Below, piece after piece: positions 1 through 11,900 of a stretch of DNA of 64,000 nucleotides (positions are counted from its first letter, which is position 1; each line of letters opens with the position of its first letter). The DNA lies in the NCBI GenBank assembly GCA_949316235.1, contig OX438760.1, positions 3,784,501-3,848,500 of the forward strand. Direction: 5' to 3'. Source of the DNA: Oegoconia quadripuncta. Taxonomy: Eukaryota > Arthropoda > Insecta > Lepidoptera > Autostichidae. Made by a program: the position numbers and the translations under genes. Under the pieces are notes generated by a model. That model saw nothing but the letters and a program-made list of their open reading frames with translations, had not been told where the DNA came from and did no database searches.

Positions 1-2
1 GT

Positions 3-675
3 CGTTGGATCCCTCATGAACTGACAGCGGAGCAGAAGCGGGCTCGCGTGGAATGGTGCTCACAGATACTACTGACGTACGACCACGGACATTCTAATGC
101 TGTTTATGACATTATCACAGGAGACGAAACGTGGATTTATTGTTTTGAACCCGAAAAAAAAACAGCAATCTTGTGAATGGGTGTTTGACAATGAGGACAG
201 GCCAACAAAAGCGAGGCAGGCGAGAAACGTTGGTAAAAAATTGATCGCGTTTTTTTTCTCAGCTACGGGTCCCATCTGCACAATTCCACTTGAGGATCAA
301 AAGAGTGTTAATGCCCAGTGGTATTCTACCATTTGTTTACCCAGGGTGTTAGAAAAAGTTCGCGAAAGACGACCAAAAAGCCGCGTTCTCCTACATCATG
401 ACAACGCTTCTTCACACCCGGCCCACAAAACAAAGTCATTTTTAGCTTCCGAAAAAGTACAACTCGTCACCCATCCTGCATATAGCCCCGACCTAGCATC
501 CTGTGATTTCTGTATTTTCCCCAAAATCAAAGATTTGATGAGAGGTTTCACTTTTACCAACTCCGAAGGGGCAGTGATAGCGTTCAATCAGCACACAGAA
601 AACATGCCTTCAGATCTGTGGTCTTCCTGTTTTAAAAAAATGGTTCGATCGCATGAAAAAATGTTTAAAATGTAG
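3..675 (+). pseudogene. mariner (DD34D) transposase, 5'-truncated by the window edge and frameshifted
   Basis: This is a decayed transposase of the mariner family, which would cut and paste its own element at TA sites. Reading frame 3 from base 3 gives the first catalytic block (TGDETW) and then stops at 174-176; frame 1 carries on to a stop after 675. The shift falls in a run of nine A at 154-162. The second block HHDNAS and third block YSPDLASCDF are visible, with 34 residues between the last two Asp, the mariner spacing. The N-terminal DNA-binding part lies outside the window. It precedes the first visible exon of the FAS-like gene, so it may sit in one of that gene's introns. No function is expected. 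Confidence 0.85.
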
Positions 676-894
676 AGTATTTTAAAACGCAATAAACATA
701 ATATTTTGGTTTATAAATTATGCTCATCCGTTTCGAAGACGATTATAACAAAAAATTATTATTTTTTAAGGATTTTCTACAGTTTCCATTGTAAATAGCA
801 CGAAAATTGTATATGCGGTAACAAAATAGGTAACACTTAGTGGCGACCCAACGCTAGTTTTAGGAGAAGCTAGATACAACTAAGGCGTCCTCTT

Positions 895-1265
895 TTATTA
901 CATTCATCAACATATATAGGTCTTCCCATAGGCCATATTTCCAGAGTGACCGGTTGGAAACGCCCTGCATACAAAGACATTCCGCGACCTTCACCAGGTT
1001 GTCAGTCCACCTTTTGGCTGGATGTCATACACAGCTCTAGCCGAAGCGTGGTCTCCATTGGCCATCAGTTCTATGTGCCCTGCCCACGGCCACTACAGCT
1101 TACTAATCCGTTGGGTTATGTTGGTGACGTGGTCTCTTACTATCAACGAGCTATGGAGAATGCGAAGGTCGACGTTTCACTAGGTGATCGAATCGGAAAT
1201 GAAGAAATCCGTATTAAGCAGAAAGTCTCCCAGGTAGCTCAAATAGATTCGTGTACAATTAACTT
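895..1265. repeat. RTE-type LINE 3' fragments in opposite orientations
   Basis: On the minus strand, 895-1095 encodes pieces of the C-terminal tail of an RTE-like endonuclease/reverse transcriptase: WAGHIE, then RWTDNLVKVAE, then NRSLW. On the plus strand, about 1135-1265 encodes YQRAMENAK followed by DRIGNEEIR, which normally lies just upstream of the WAGHI block in the same protein. The two pieces point in opposite directions, so they are either separate insertions or an inverted junction. No intact reading frame. Confidence 0.55.
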
Positions 1266-1636
1266 AATGATGCAGGACCGTGCCACTATACGCATCGGCT
1301 CATCGTACATCAGCTGCAGCCTGCAAGTTCACTAGCTCCATCCACGATGATGAACACAGTTATATCCAAGGTCACATGATCAGAGGTATGTGGTATTAAC
1401 CCTTTCATACACGGTCGAAATATGGGCGCGGAATACGAAGCGGGGTCTTTTGGACTCTTGAGTTTCTAGATTATTTAGCCTCCACAAAAACGTTGTTAGG
1501 TTAATTTCACTTTATTTTGTTTAAAATAAGATTAATAAAATTACATTAAATCAAAGAAAACTTTGTCCATGAAAAATAAAGAAAAAAAAATTACCACTTC
1601 TGACAGAAAGTAGTATAGATAATAAATAAAATATTT

Positions 1637-1890
1637 GAGACACCTACACCAATCATCTACTCTCAAACTAAGCAAAGCTTGTATTATGTTTACTAGATAA
1701 CGGATGAATATTCATATAAACCATTTAAAACATTTATTTCCACACACCGAAAAAAAAAACACAAACATCCATAACTCGGGAATAAATGTTCATATTCATC
1801 ACACAAAGATTTACCCCACGTGGTATTGAAACCCGCAACCGTTGGTTTCATTGACAGGACACTATTTACTACACCATTCGGTCGTCATAA
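1637..1890 (-). repeat. tRNA-derived SINE, subfamily C
   Basis: Read on the minus strand this is a degraded copy of the SINE also seen at 22105-22545 and 48277-48530. It has a tRNA-like head near 1860-1890, the central 'gagttatggatg' block and a 3' part carrying 'caagctttgctta'. Confidence 0.6.
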
Positions 1891-1972
1891 CTTATATTTA
1901 ATATATGAACTTTATAAAATTACAGTCCACCAATTAGCCAGTCTATAATCGACTCCTCTTCATGAGACACAA

Positions 1973-2047
1973 AATGTCATGTCGCGATACTGACGAGGAG
2001 ACAGTAAAATTACTTTTTTACTATCTCTTCGTCAGTATCGCGACATT
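1973..2047. repeat. Short inverted repeat (hairpin)
   Basis: Two arms of about 31-36 bases (1973-2008 and 2017-2047) are inverted copies centred on 'gtcgcgatactgacga' with a short loop. Probably a tiny foldback element. Confidence 0.7.
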
Positions 2048-2141
2048 ACATTTTTAGGCTTCAATAATCCAAAAATAAACGTAAAAAACAATAAATATAT
2101 AATCAAAATGTAAAAATAAAAAGTATAATAATTACGTGAGA

Positions 2142-2171
2142 ATTCGCGCCACACATGTGTGTGGCGCGAAT
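2142..2171. repeat. 30-bp near-perfect palindrome
   Basis: Arms of 15 bases reading 'attcgcgccacaca' are inverted around 'tg' with one mismatch. It lies about 235 bases upstream of the first visible FAS-like exon. No known site is recognised. Confidence 0.7.
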
Positions 2172-2406
2172 AGTAGCAAATAGTAGTCTCAGGGACCCCA
2201 GACTGCTACACTGACTAACCTTAACAAATCGACATGTAAAAACGTCGCAATTGCAGCTATCCGAAAGTAAGAGCCGCGGTTTAAAAGTTAAAGGCGTTTA
2301 AAATGGCGTGGGGTATTTAAGACCCCACTATGTATGCAATGGGTTAAAAAGAGTTTTATTTTTTGTTTTCTAATTGCGGGGCTGATTTTGAAAACTCTTC
2401 TCACAG

Positions 2407-5400
2407 GCAAAGTTCTCTATCCGTTTTCCGCTGCCCTGGTAGCCGCATGGGATACGCTGGCAATGACGTTATTACTTGATAAAAAGGAGCCTGCAGTAGA
2501 GTTCCGTGATGTACATTTATACGTGCAGCCCATTCTACATGACCTGAGACAATTGAAAATCAACGTGAGGCTATTGAGAGGAACAGGAAGGTTTGAGGTA
2601 TGTACATATGTAGGCTTTTGTAGTGTTGTGTGGTAACGGCAAGTAAAAAATAATGAACCAACCCGTGTCTTCCTTTGGGTGTCATAAACTTAGAGTCCTT
2701 CGTAGAGACCTGGTCGACGGGACCGCACGAATCTGTCCCCGCCAGCATAAGAGCGTTATCACACTAGCGAGTTGCGAGCGAGTGGGAAGCGGGGCGAGTG
2801 CGCAGCCAGCACGCCGCGAGTTCGCGACGTGTGCGTGACGAACACGCCGCGGGTGCGCAGCGAGCTCACGGCGAACAGCGCTGTTGACGCCAGTCGATAA
2901 CTTGATGGTCCTCCCATATTCGTGGTTTTATCTGCTTTTGTCTTCGTTTCCGTCTTCGGAGTAACAAAGCTAACAGCAGTGTTTCCTCGTCGTAATCCAT
3001 TCTGGCACTGAATGTACAAAACGAGAATCGCACGCCGCGAACTCGCTGCCCACCCGCGGCGAGCTCGCTGCGCACTCGCCCCGCTTTCCACTCGCTCGCA
3101 ACTCGCTAGTGTGATAAAGCCCTAAGTCGCGGCAATGCGAGCGAGGAGGGTTGGAGGGCAGCGGTCTCCTTCTGCGATGACCCGGGAGAGGATGACCCTC
3201 GTCGGTGCGACCCGTTACGGGCCCTGTCGCGCCTCATACAAAAATCCTTCCCGCTATGAGCTGTATGCTACCTCATCGAGTTTGGGCTCCTTTCATTTGT
3301 CTCGATAAGGAGTCTCATCTGATGGAATGTGGGAAGGGATTCAGCACCGGCATTTCAAATTTTTCATATTACAAATTCAAAACTTTCGGGTTCAGGCTTA
3401 TGATACTCGTCTTTGTGAGTTAGTATAATATGTGATGATATTTAACATATGACGAAAACGTGCGCCTGTGTGTGTGTGTCCAGTCTTTGTCCGGACATAT
3501 CTCAGTAATAGTGGCGTGCCCTCCATACAGGCAGAAAGGCAGTACAGTCTGAAACAGATAAACCTATACAGCTCGGCATAATACAATCTAAATTTTCTCA
3601 GGACATAATGAATATTTTTCAATAGTACTTTTGGTATATTGTTGTACTCAGTAGTTGCTGCAAGTATTTAAAAAATTATCCAAAAACGGCGATTATTTCC
3701 TGAGAAAATTTTATTTGTATTATGCAGGCCTGTATAGGTTTATCTGATTCAGACTGTACCAACCCAAGCACAATGTAAGCTTTGCTGGAAATGCATTGTC
3801 AAGACAGCTGATTCATACTTTTATGAACCAAAAATATTCTAAACAGTTGCGCAGATTGCTAAAAGAGTAAGTTATATTTCGTTAGTCGTGTTATTTCTCT
3901 TATAATAGCAAATTTTATCATTCTACCTACCCTGTGACAAAATGTTGTGCACGCCACTGCTGAGTAATGTGGTCCGATTTTAGTGCAGCTTAGACTAAAC
4001 GAGGACACAGGTTCTTAGCCATGTTTGATAATCGGTTAAGCCATAACGAAGCGAAGAAGAAATGTAGCATTAACACAGTTTACCTACACCTAGTATTTTT
4101 GAAGAGTTTTCGGGGTATTTTAAAGATAAAACCAAGTTCTTCGTCGATAGGAGATTATAATTCAGTCACAATGACAATGCCAAAAAAAAACAAACTGTTA
4201 TAAAAAAAAGTAAATTTAGTAGAAACCTCTTTTCCAAGAATTTCAATGATTTTATATATTTTTTTTATATTTTACATTAATCTCGGGGTAGGCGTGTTCT
4301 TAACGATGGGATTCAGTTAAGCCGTTTCGAAGATATTTTACTTCGCATAATGTGTTGAAACATGGAAATGTGAAATCGTGTCTATGAAATTGTCACGAAC
4401 TGACGGACATCTAGGGTTTTATTATTTCCTTGCACCGGCCATTCAGTTATTTGGTGTATTTGGATGACATCATAGTCTGTAGGGGGTTTTCTAAATTTTC
4501 AATATATGGTTTTATTTAAAGCAGAACTTATTTAAAATACTCCATTTCTATTTGTCAGGTTCTAGAAGATGATAGAAAGGTCGCAACAGGCTATGTCCTA
4601 GCAGTACCGCATAGTACTGAAAAGGCTCTCAAGGTACCTATTACAGCTACAGAGAAACTTGATGTAAAAGCGCAGGATATTTATCAAGCCTTTTATGAAA
4701 GAGATTATTCGTATAGGTAAGTATTTAATTAAATTTCATACACTATTGATAAATAATATGATATAATACGAAATTACACCCCAAAATTTACTTAGATATC
4801 GTTTCTTTAAAATTGATTTTATGTAAAAACATGATTCATATATATTTTCTAAATAAGTAAACTTAATGTATTATAAAATATATAACGTTGTGTGTAAATT
4901 TAAATTTACTTTCCAGTGGCGATTTCCGAAGTATTCGTAAAGCAAACGCAACATTGACCGAGGCACAGTTAACGTGGAATAACAATTGGGTAACATTCCT
5001 AGATGGGATATTGCAATTAAATGCTTTGAAACATGACCACGATGGCGTGTCAACTGTTTGTCATATCAGAAAGATTACCATTGACACTACGGTACATCTT
5101 CATGAACTTAATAACATAAATGAATCTGTATTAACAGCTAAGTTATACGAATTAGAAGGATATACCAGGTAAATTAGAGTTTGATGGACCTTAGCTTCAC
5201 ATTATACTACACAAAACGTAAAAAAAAACAACCAATTTCAGCCGCTACAAAGTATAAATAAAAGTTTATACTTTGTAGCGGCTAAATAAATAAAATATCC
5301 AATTCTATCCCGCCCTATCCTATCTTATCTTACGAAGCGAAGGACGGGAATAAATGGCTGATTGAAATTAAAATCCAATATGTCCGTATGATTCCGTACG

Positions 5401-5952
5401 AAAAACTAAAGAACATAAAACATAATTAAATCTAATTAACGTTTCAAAATTCACAAAAGAGAACTCCTTACAATCCTTCCACAAAGCAATATACAAGGTG
5501 AAATTGAAAACCATCCTTTCAGATAGTGGTTTAGGATTATCAACTTCCAATATGGGATTAACTATGTAATAATTAAATAAATATAAGCTGTGTACCATAG
5601 ACGCGTTGATTTATTTGTCTCCAATTTCAGAATTTTTTAGTATGTTGGTCTACACCACGATTTGAAAATGATACCAGTGTTGTAAGTTTTACCTTGTGTA
5701 TTACAAAAATAACAACCCGCGACAGGTTGTCATAAGCTTAACATAATTTTATTATGAACTTATCAGCAGATCAATTTTCAGTTCATTTTGAAATAGATTA
5801 ATTTTTAGTAGTATTTTGATGTTCAGCTTTATTTCAGATGTGGCGGCGTGGTAGTCGTGGGTGTACAATTTAAAGATCTACCACCATTGAAAAAAGAATT
5901 AGTCGTTTTAAAAGCTTTAAAATTCGTTCCACGATTTCAATCAAATATAGAT
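2407..5952 (+). CDS. Gene A exons 1-4: dehydratase (DH) domain
   Basis: DH removes water from the 3-hydroxyacyl chain using a His in HxxxGxxxxP and an Asp on the second hotdog fold. Exon 1 begins inside the His motif with GKVLYP, so the His itself would be on an upstream exon not in the window. Exon 3 has WNNNWVTFLDGILQ, which matches the WKDNWVSFMDTMLQ region of animal FAS, so the catalytic Asp is kept. Exon 1 has the same 191-base length and phase as the gene B exon at 63304-63494. Confidence 0.85.
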
Positions 5953-8900
5953 GTAAGTATCTTTGCTTTTAATGTAAATCTTATTTGTCCAATAGGCGAC
6001 TGATTTTTACTTCTATAATCTTAAAGTTTCAAATTTTTTGTACATGGATAAAATAAAAATATTTTCTAACAAAAATGTAGCTTGCTTTAAATAAATAAAT
6101 AAATATCCTTAGACATACACACATCCAATTCCACAGCAAGCAACCATAGGCTTGTGCTGTGAATACGAGATGGTTGATATACTACATAAATACATATTTT
6201 TTTTCTAAATAAATACTAATTATAAATGAAAACATCCATAACTCGGGTACACATGTCCGTGTTCATCATACAAACATATGCCCCTAGCGGGATTCGAACC
6301 CGCAACCTTTTGGTATAGTGGTCAGAGTTGCTAACCACTACACCAAACAGGTCGTCAAATAAATATAACATAGATATTGCTGATATTGCTGCATGATATA
6401 GAAAATTGCTTCTGGGTCGATTGATTGTCCCAGAACTTCTTTCCCAAATCTGTCTCCGACCTCCTGCTATATCACTTAGGCACAAAGATCTCATTTATCT
6501 CCCTCCCACTTCTACCAACTACAGAAAAACACCTTTCTGTGGCGTACGAGCAACAATTTTAATAAATTGCCTAAGAAGTTCGATCTAGATCTTTTTAACA
6601 CTAGTTTTATGTCAGCGAGGCGTCAATTAAATCAACAATTTTTTGATGGCTTAATTTAATTTATAAATCATTTGTTTTTCTTTTTTTTTTGGCGATGATT
6701 GAATCTGGTATATATGTACCGCGAGGGCAAAAAATGTATATGTGTTATCACACTTGTACATTTTTTGCCCTCGCGGTACATATGCATGTTAATGCATCTC
6801 ATTGAATTATATAATGTATTTCTAATTGTGAGGACCTGTAATTGGCTCTCTGTTTCCTATAATAGTTTCTATTAGTGTTATTGCAGCTGTTGGTTTTCTG
6901 AATAAATAAAATAAAAAGAGAGTGTGTGCCGCAGAAGCACAAAGAGGTCATAACAGTGTAGCACATCACTCAAAGAGCGAAACACTGGTTTACAGTTACA
7001 ACCCCTACAAGTACGAGCTTGCATAAAAGTACGCCCATATTAGTGTTCCTATTCTTGTATGTCACTGATAAATCGCAATGGCTTCTATGTCAGGATTAAG
7101 ATTATTAAAAATTATGTTCTTTATATCCACCATAAACAAGATTTGCCAAATTCAGTAATATAAATACATAACGTTCTTAGCTTCATTAGTTTTCTGTATA
7201 AGAATTTGTAATAATGCTGTTGATTGTATGTAAATAAATAAAATAAAAATAAAATATAACATGAAGTCACGCACGACCTTTATCCCAAATGGGGTGATCA
7301 GTGATATCACAAACTGAAGCGTTTGTGTGTTAAAAGGTCAAGGCTTGAAACAACATCCATGGTTCACCTTTTCGAAATATACAAACATAGCAGTAACAAA
7401 TATACAGACATATATAAACATAGTTTTAATCGCCTCCGTGGTTCAATGTAAACAACATTCGGTTTACGATTCGGAGGTCGCGGGTTCGATCCCCAGCGGG
7501 GTACATGTTTAAGTACTCGGTTTTGTTGGTGGTAGGGCATTTTAAAATGTCCGCCTGGCTAGCTACCACCATCTTATCTAAATCTGCAGCCAATCAGCAA
7601 TGTTAATAGCATTGTTGTGTTCTGGTTGTCAGAGATAAGAGAGCCAGATAACATCAGGTGTGATTGAGGTCAATTACCAACCCGTTGTGCATAAAAAAAA
7701 AAAGTCCCTCAAATAAGATGAGGTTTCCGGGTTAGTACGTTACCACCTTCGGCCTCATCTTCACTTAACATCAGGTGTGAGTGAGGTCAAGTGCTAACCC
7801 GTTGTAAATAGAAAAAAAAACATAAGTAACGAATTATTAAGATAGATAGATAGATAGATAAAGCGTTTATTTGCATATTACAGAAACACATACAAAAATA
7901 TTCGACTTAACAATAATTCTGCTTGGTGTTATTCTTACACAATGTAGCCTTATTTCACAGTAATAAAAATAAAAACTAAAATTAAATACAACTGTTACAA
8001 CTTATAATAGAGTTATATGTGTATCTGTACCACAAACGGGCCATCGCTCAGTGTGGATCCTCACCTATAGCGGTAAGACACTGATTTTCAGCTAGTGCCC
8101 TGCGAGAGAAAGCGAGGGTAGGGTACTAGTGCAAAAATTTTCAATAACAACCATAAGTGTGTATTCTATAAAGATCATGTTGTACGGTGGTGTATAGTAA
8201 TTGTAATTAATCAATTATTATTATCTCGCTTAGGTCACTCAAGCCTTGCAAATTTATTTACAAATAGTATCGGAAAATAGCAACAAAGAATCGATGAATG
8301 TTGTTGAAATATTGAAATATGACGAGGCGATTACTGTTTTCGATGGAATCAATAATATTTTGGAAGACTTGACTGAAATTAATGTTCACTTCAAACCAGT
8401 AAGAAGAGTGACAGTTACATCAATGCAAGAGTATTTGAGTAACGATTTAATTTTGGTACAAAATCTGTCAGCGAACGAAAGTGTAAGTATATTCTTTTTC
8501 TATTTTCGTATCGTACATTTATTGTTTATAAAATGCCGGTTGAAATGCCACACATTGCATACCTTGCATGCATTGATGAATACGGACATGTGTACCCGAG
8601 TTATGGATGTTTTCATTTATAATAAGTATTTATTTACAAAAAAAAATGTATTTATGTAGTTTATCAACCATCTGGTATCCACAACAGAAGCCTATAGTTG
8701 CTTAAAGTGGAACTAGATGGCGCTGTGTGTATGTCCAAGGATATTTATTTATTTATTTATTATTTAAAGGTATTTTTTGATTTATTCATGCACCGGGACA
8801 ATACCAGTATAGACCAATTCCATCTAAGCTAAGTATTGGTATGTTCCATTACAGGCTTTATCATTACAACGCACTTTCAGAGTGATATTTGCAATGTTCT

Positions 8901-11900
8901 TTATTACTTAAAAGTACCAGGATAACAAAGCTACAGGATGTTAGATGGCGCCATGACACATGAGTGAAACCGCCACTGATATACAATATACAAAAATTTT
9001 TATTTGCAAATAAACAATTTTACATAAACGGCATTGCACGTTGATAACCGCATTAGTCATAAGACTGAGTCGCAGGTAACAGCGCCCAAACTCCGATACT
9101 TAAGGATCAGTTGCTACAAATAATGAAATGAATTTAAATCTATGTAGGAATGTGTGTGCGTGAAAATGAGTGAGTGAGTGTGTTTGAGTACGTGTATGTG
9201 TTAGTGTGAATGTGAAGATATAACTGCTAATAGAGGGAGTGGCCAGAAGAAGACATGTTGTTCCGACAACACCTAAAGCGGGATAAGGGCATTAATAAAG
9301 GGGATAATCATAACCTTAAATATCATACTAATGTCTACTAGAAACTTTGTCAGTTATTCCTATATTAGTGTTATGGGAAACATCTGTGGGAACTTATATC
9401 TCATATTTTTTTTTAATATCCTTACACATACACACAGCGCCATCTAGTTCCACAGTAAGCAGCAATATGCTTGTGTTGTGGATACCAGATGGTTGTTATA
9501 CTACATAAATACATTTTTTTTGTAAATAAATACTTATTATAAATGGAAACATCCATAACTCGGGTACAAATGTCCGTATTCATCACACAAACATATGCCC
9601 CTAGCGGGATTCGAACCCGCAACCTTTTGGTATAGCGGCCAGAGTTGCTAACCACTACACCAAACAGGTCGTCAACTATCTAATAATACATACTAGTAAT
9701 ATCTAATAATACATTTAATATTTTAATATATCAACAGCTATTGCAATTATTATACCGATCACTGCCACGAGACTCATTCATTATAAATGCAGAAGAAATT
9801 ATTGAGGAACGTATTCGACCTTCAACATTATATCGAATTGTATCTTCCATGATCATCGATAATTTGAAACTGAGCCTCATTCGTTGGAGACCACATCAAA
9901 CATCGGCTCCATCAGCTGTTGTCACTATGAAAGCATACTCTGATCTCGATCTGTTAGTGGCGACACGTTTAAATAATCCACAAAGACAAAAGCTCGTAGC
10001 ATTGTCCCCATACCCACCAATACCAGGATTGAAAGAGCTAGTGAAGAAATGGAGAAAAGAATCCGAGAGAAATCAAGTATATATGGTCATGATAAGCGAC
10101 AAAGACAGCTTGGATCATCTTCCTGAATTACATTTGGCGTTTAATGTTGTTGATCATGTAAGTAGCTTCTGTTTAATTGGGAATAGATAACTCATGACTA
10201 ACGTGGTTGAAACGTAGACCCTGACTATAGAAATATTTAGTGCAAAAGCTTAAAATTGCTCAGCATGCTATGGAAAATGCTTGAAGTAGGTCTGACAGAT
10301 AGGTTCCGGACCGAGGTAATCGCCAGAGATTTAAAAGTCATCGACCTTGCTCTGAAAGTTAGCAAGTTTGAATGGCAATGGACAGGTCATATCTGTTGCC
10401 GAACCGACAATCGTTGGATCTAGTGAATTCTGAAGTAGAGACTGTGTAGGACATCCCACACTAGATGATTCGACTGGCTGGAAGCGAGTTTTTTTTAGTG
10501 ACTGGATTCGCGTTTGACCAAAATCTCACCTGATGGAAATTGACGATGTCTAATTACTCTGCTCTTGAAGATCCCAAGGTTGTAGGATTCAGAACTGGAT
10601 GTAAAGCCCAAGATCGGACTCTCTGGCGCAACTTTGGAGACACCTATGTCCAGCAGTGGATTATTATGAGCTAATGATGAATACTTATAGCAACTACGGA
10701 TAACCCTGTTGACATTTTCTCTAAAAAAACATAATTATGTTTACTGATATTACCAGACATGTCACATGTGCTGGTCGAGCGAGGTGCATAGTCTAGAAGT
10801 CTCTCTCACAGCAAACCCATATACTATTAGATATATTACGTATCTAGCCAGTACGAGAGGCAGAATATTGAGCAAACTCGACCATCACTGTAGCACTAAG
10901 TATGACCGGTGGAATAATTAGTCCTCGGTATCGGTAGCGAGCTGGCGTACTCCCATATTTGATACTCAACAAGATTTACAAAGGTTCGTGAGAGTGCATT
11001 TAGCACTTTCCATCAAAGTCTTAAAAAGGTTTTGTCTCCCTCGCGCAGGGTGTGTGGGGAGGCGAGTACTATACTCCATGGCGAACATTTATGAAGGACC
11101 GTGGAGTGACGCTCCGTAGCGGCCGCGTCGGAGACTTCAGCTCCCTGCACTGGGTCGACGCACCAGAAGCTGAAGGATCTGGTATTCCAGTTACAGTATG
11201 TTACACTAAAAATGATTTTTTATTTAAATATATTAAATACCAGCAAGGTTATGAGCCACGTGAATACTATGGTAATTACGTTGTTTCAGAGCTCTATTAA
11301 AATAGAATTTATTAAGTACCTAATCATTATTATTTTAAAATATCAAACTATTGGATGATAATCATTTCCATGGACTAGAATATTTTACAATTAATAAATT
11401 GTTCCATTTCAATTATTATTATTATTATTAGGGCCTCCCTCCTTTCACTCCACTTCTCTCTGTCCCGGGGTTCCTCTAACCAGTAAATAAAAAAACAAAA
11501 AAACGTTCCTTTTAAAATATTAAAAAAAAAATTTTTTTGAAAAGCGCAATCCTTCAAATTCTTTCCTTGTACTTTTTGAAAATTGGCCCTTAAGCAAGCA
11601 GCAATATCTGACTATTTAAGTATAACTTGATTGCCTTTCACTAAATCGACCTCCAGGCTCCATGTCATCATATATAGCTTTGAGGAAAAGTTGGATGATA
11701 GTTTTATAACAACTTCAGGTATGTTTAACTGTACTTCGAAAATTTGAATAGTCCTTTTAGTGACATTGATTGATACTACAAATTTTGTGTTACTTAGGTG
11801 CATTACGCTGCTATTAATAACACAGATGTGAAGAGAGCAGCAGGGGTGATTCCCTTCAAACAGGAAATGGACAGTGAAACTGCATATGGCATGGACTTCA

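Noticed and set aside
2560..3091. Several overlapping frames around the first visible exon
   Set aside because: They extend the exon into its intron or lie in the GC-rich MITE.
6270..6357. tRNA-like sequences with B boxes (also near 9600, 31400, 37790, 40000, 49120, 53000, 61510)
   Set aside because: They are heads of repeated SINEs with the same flanking body; no good cloverleaf with a separate gene context.
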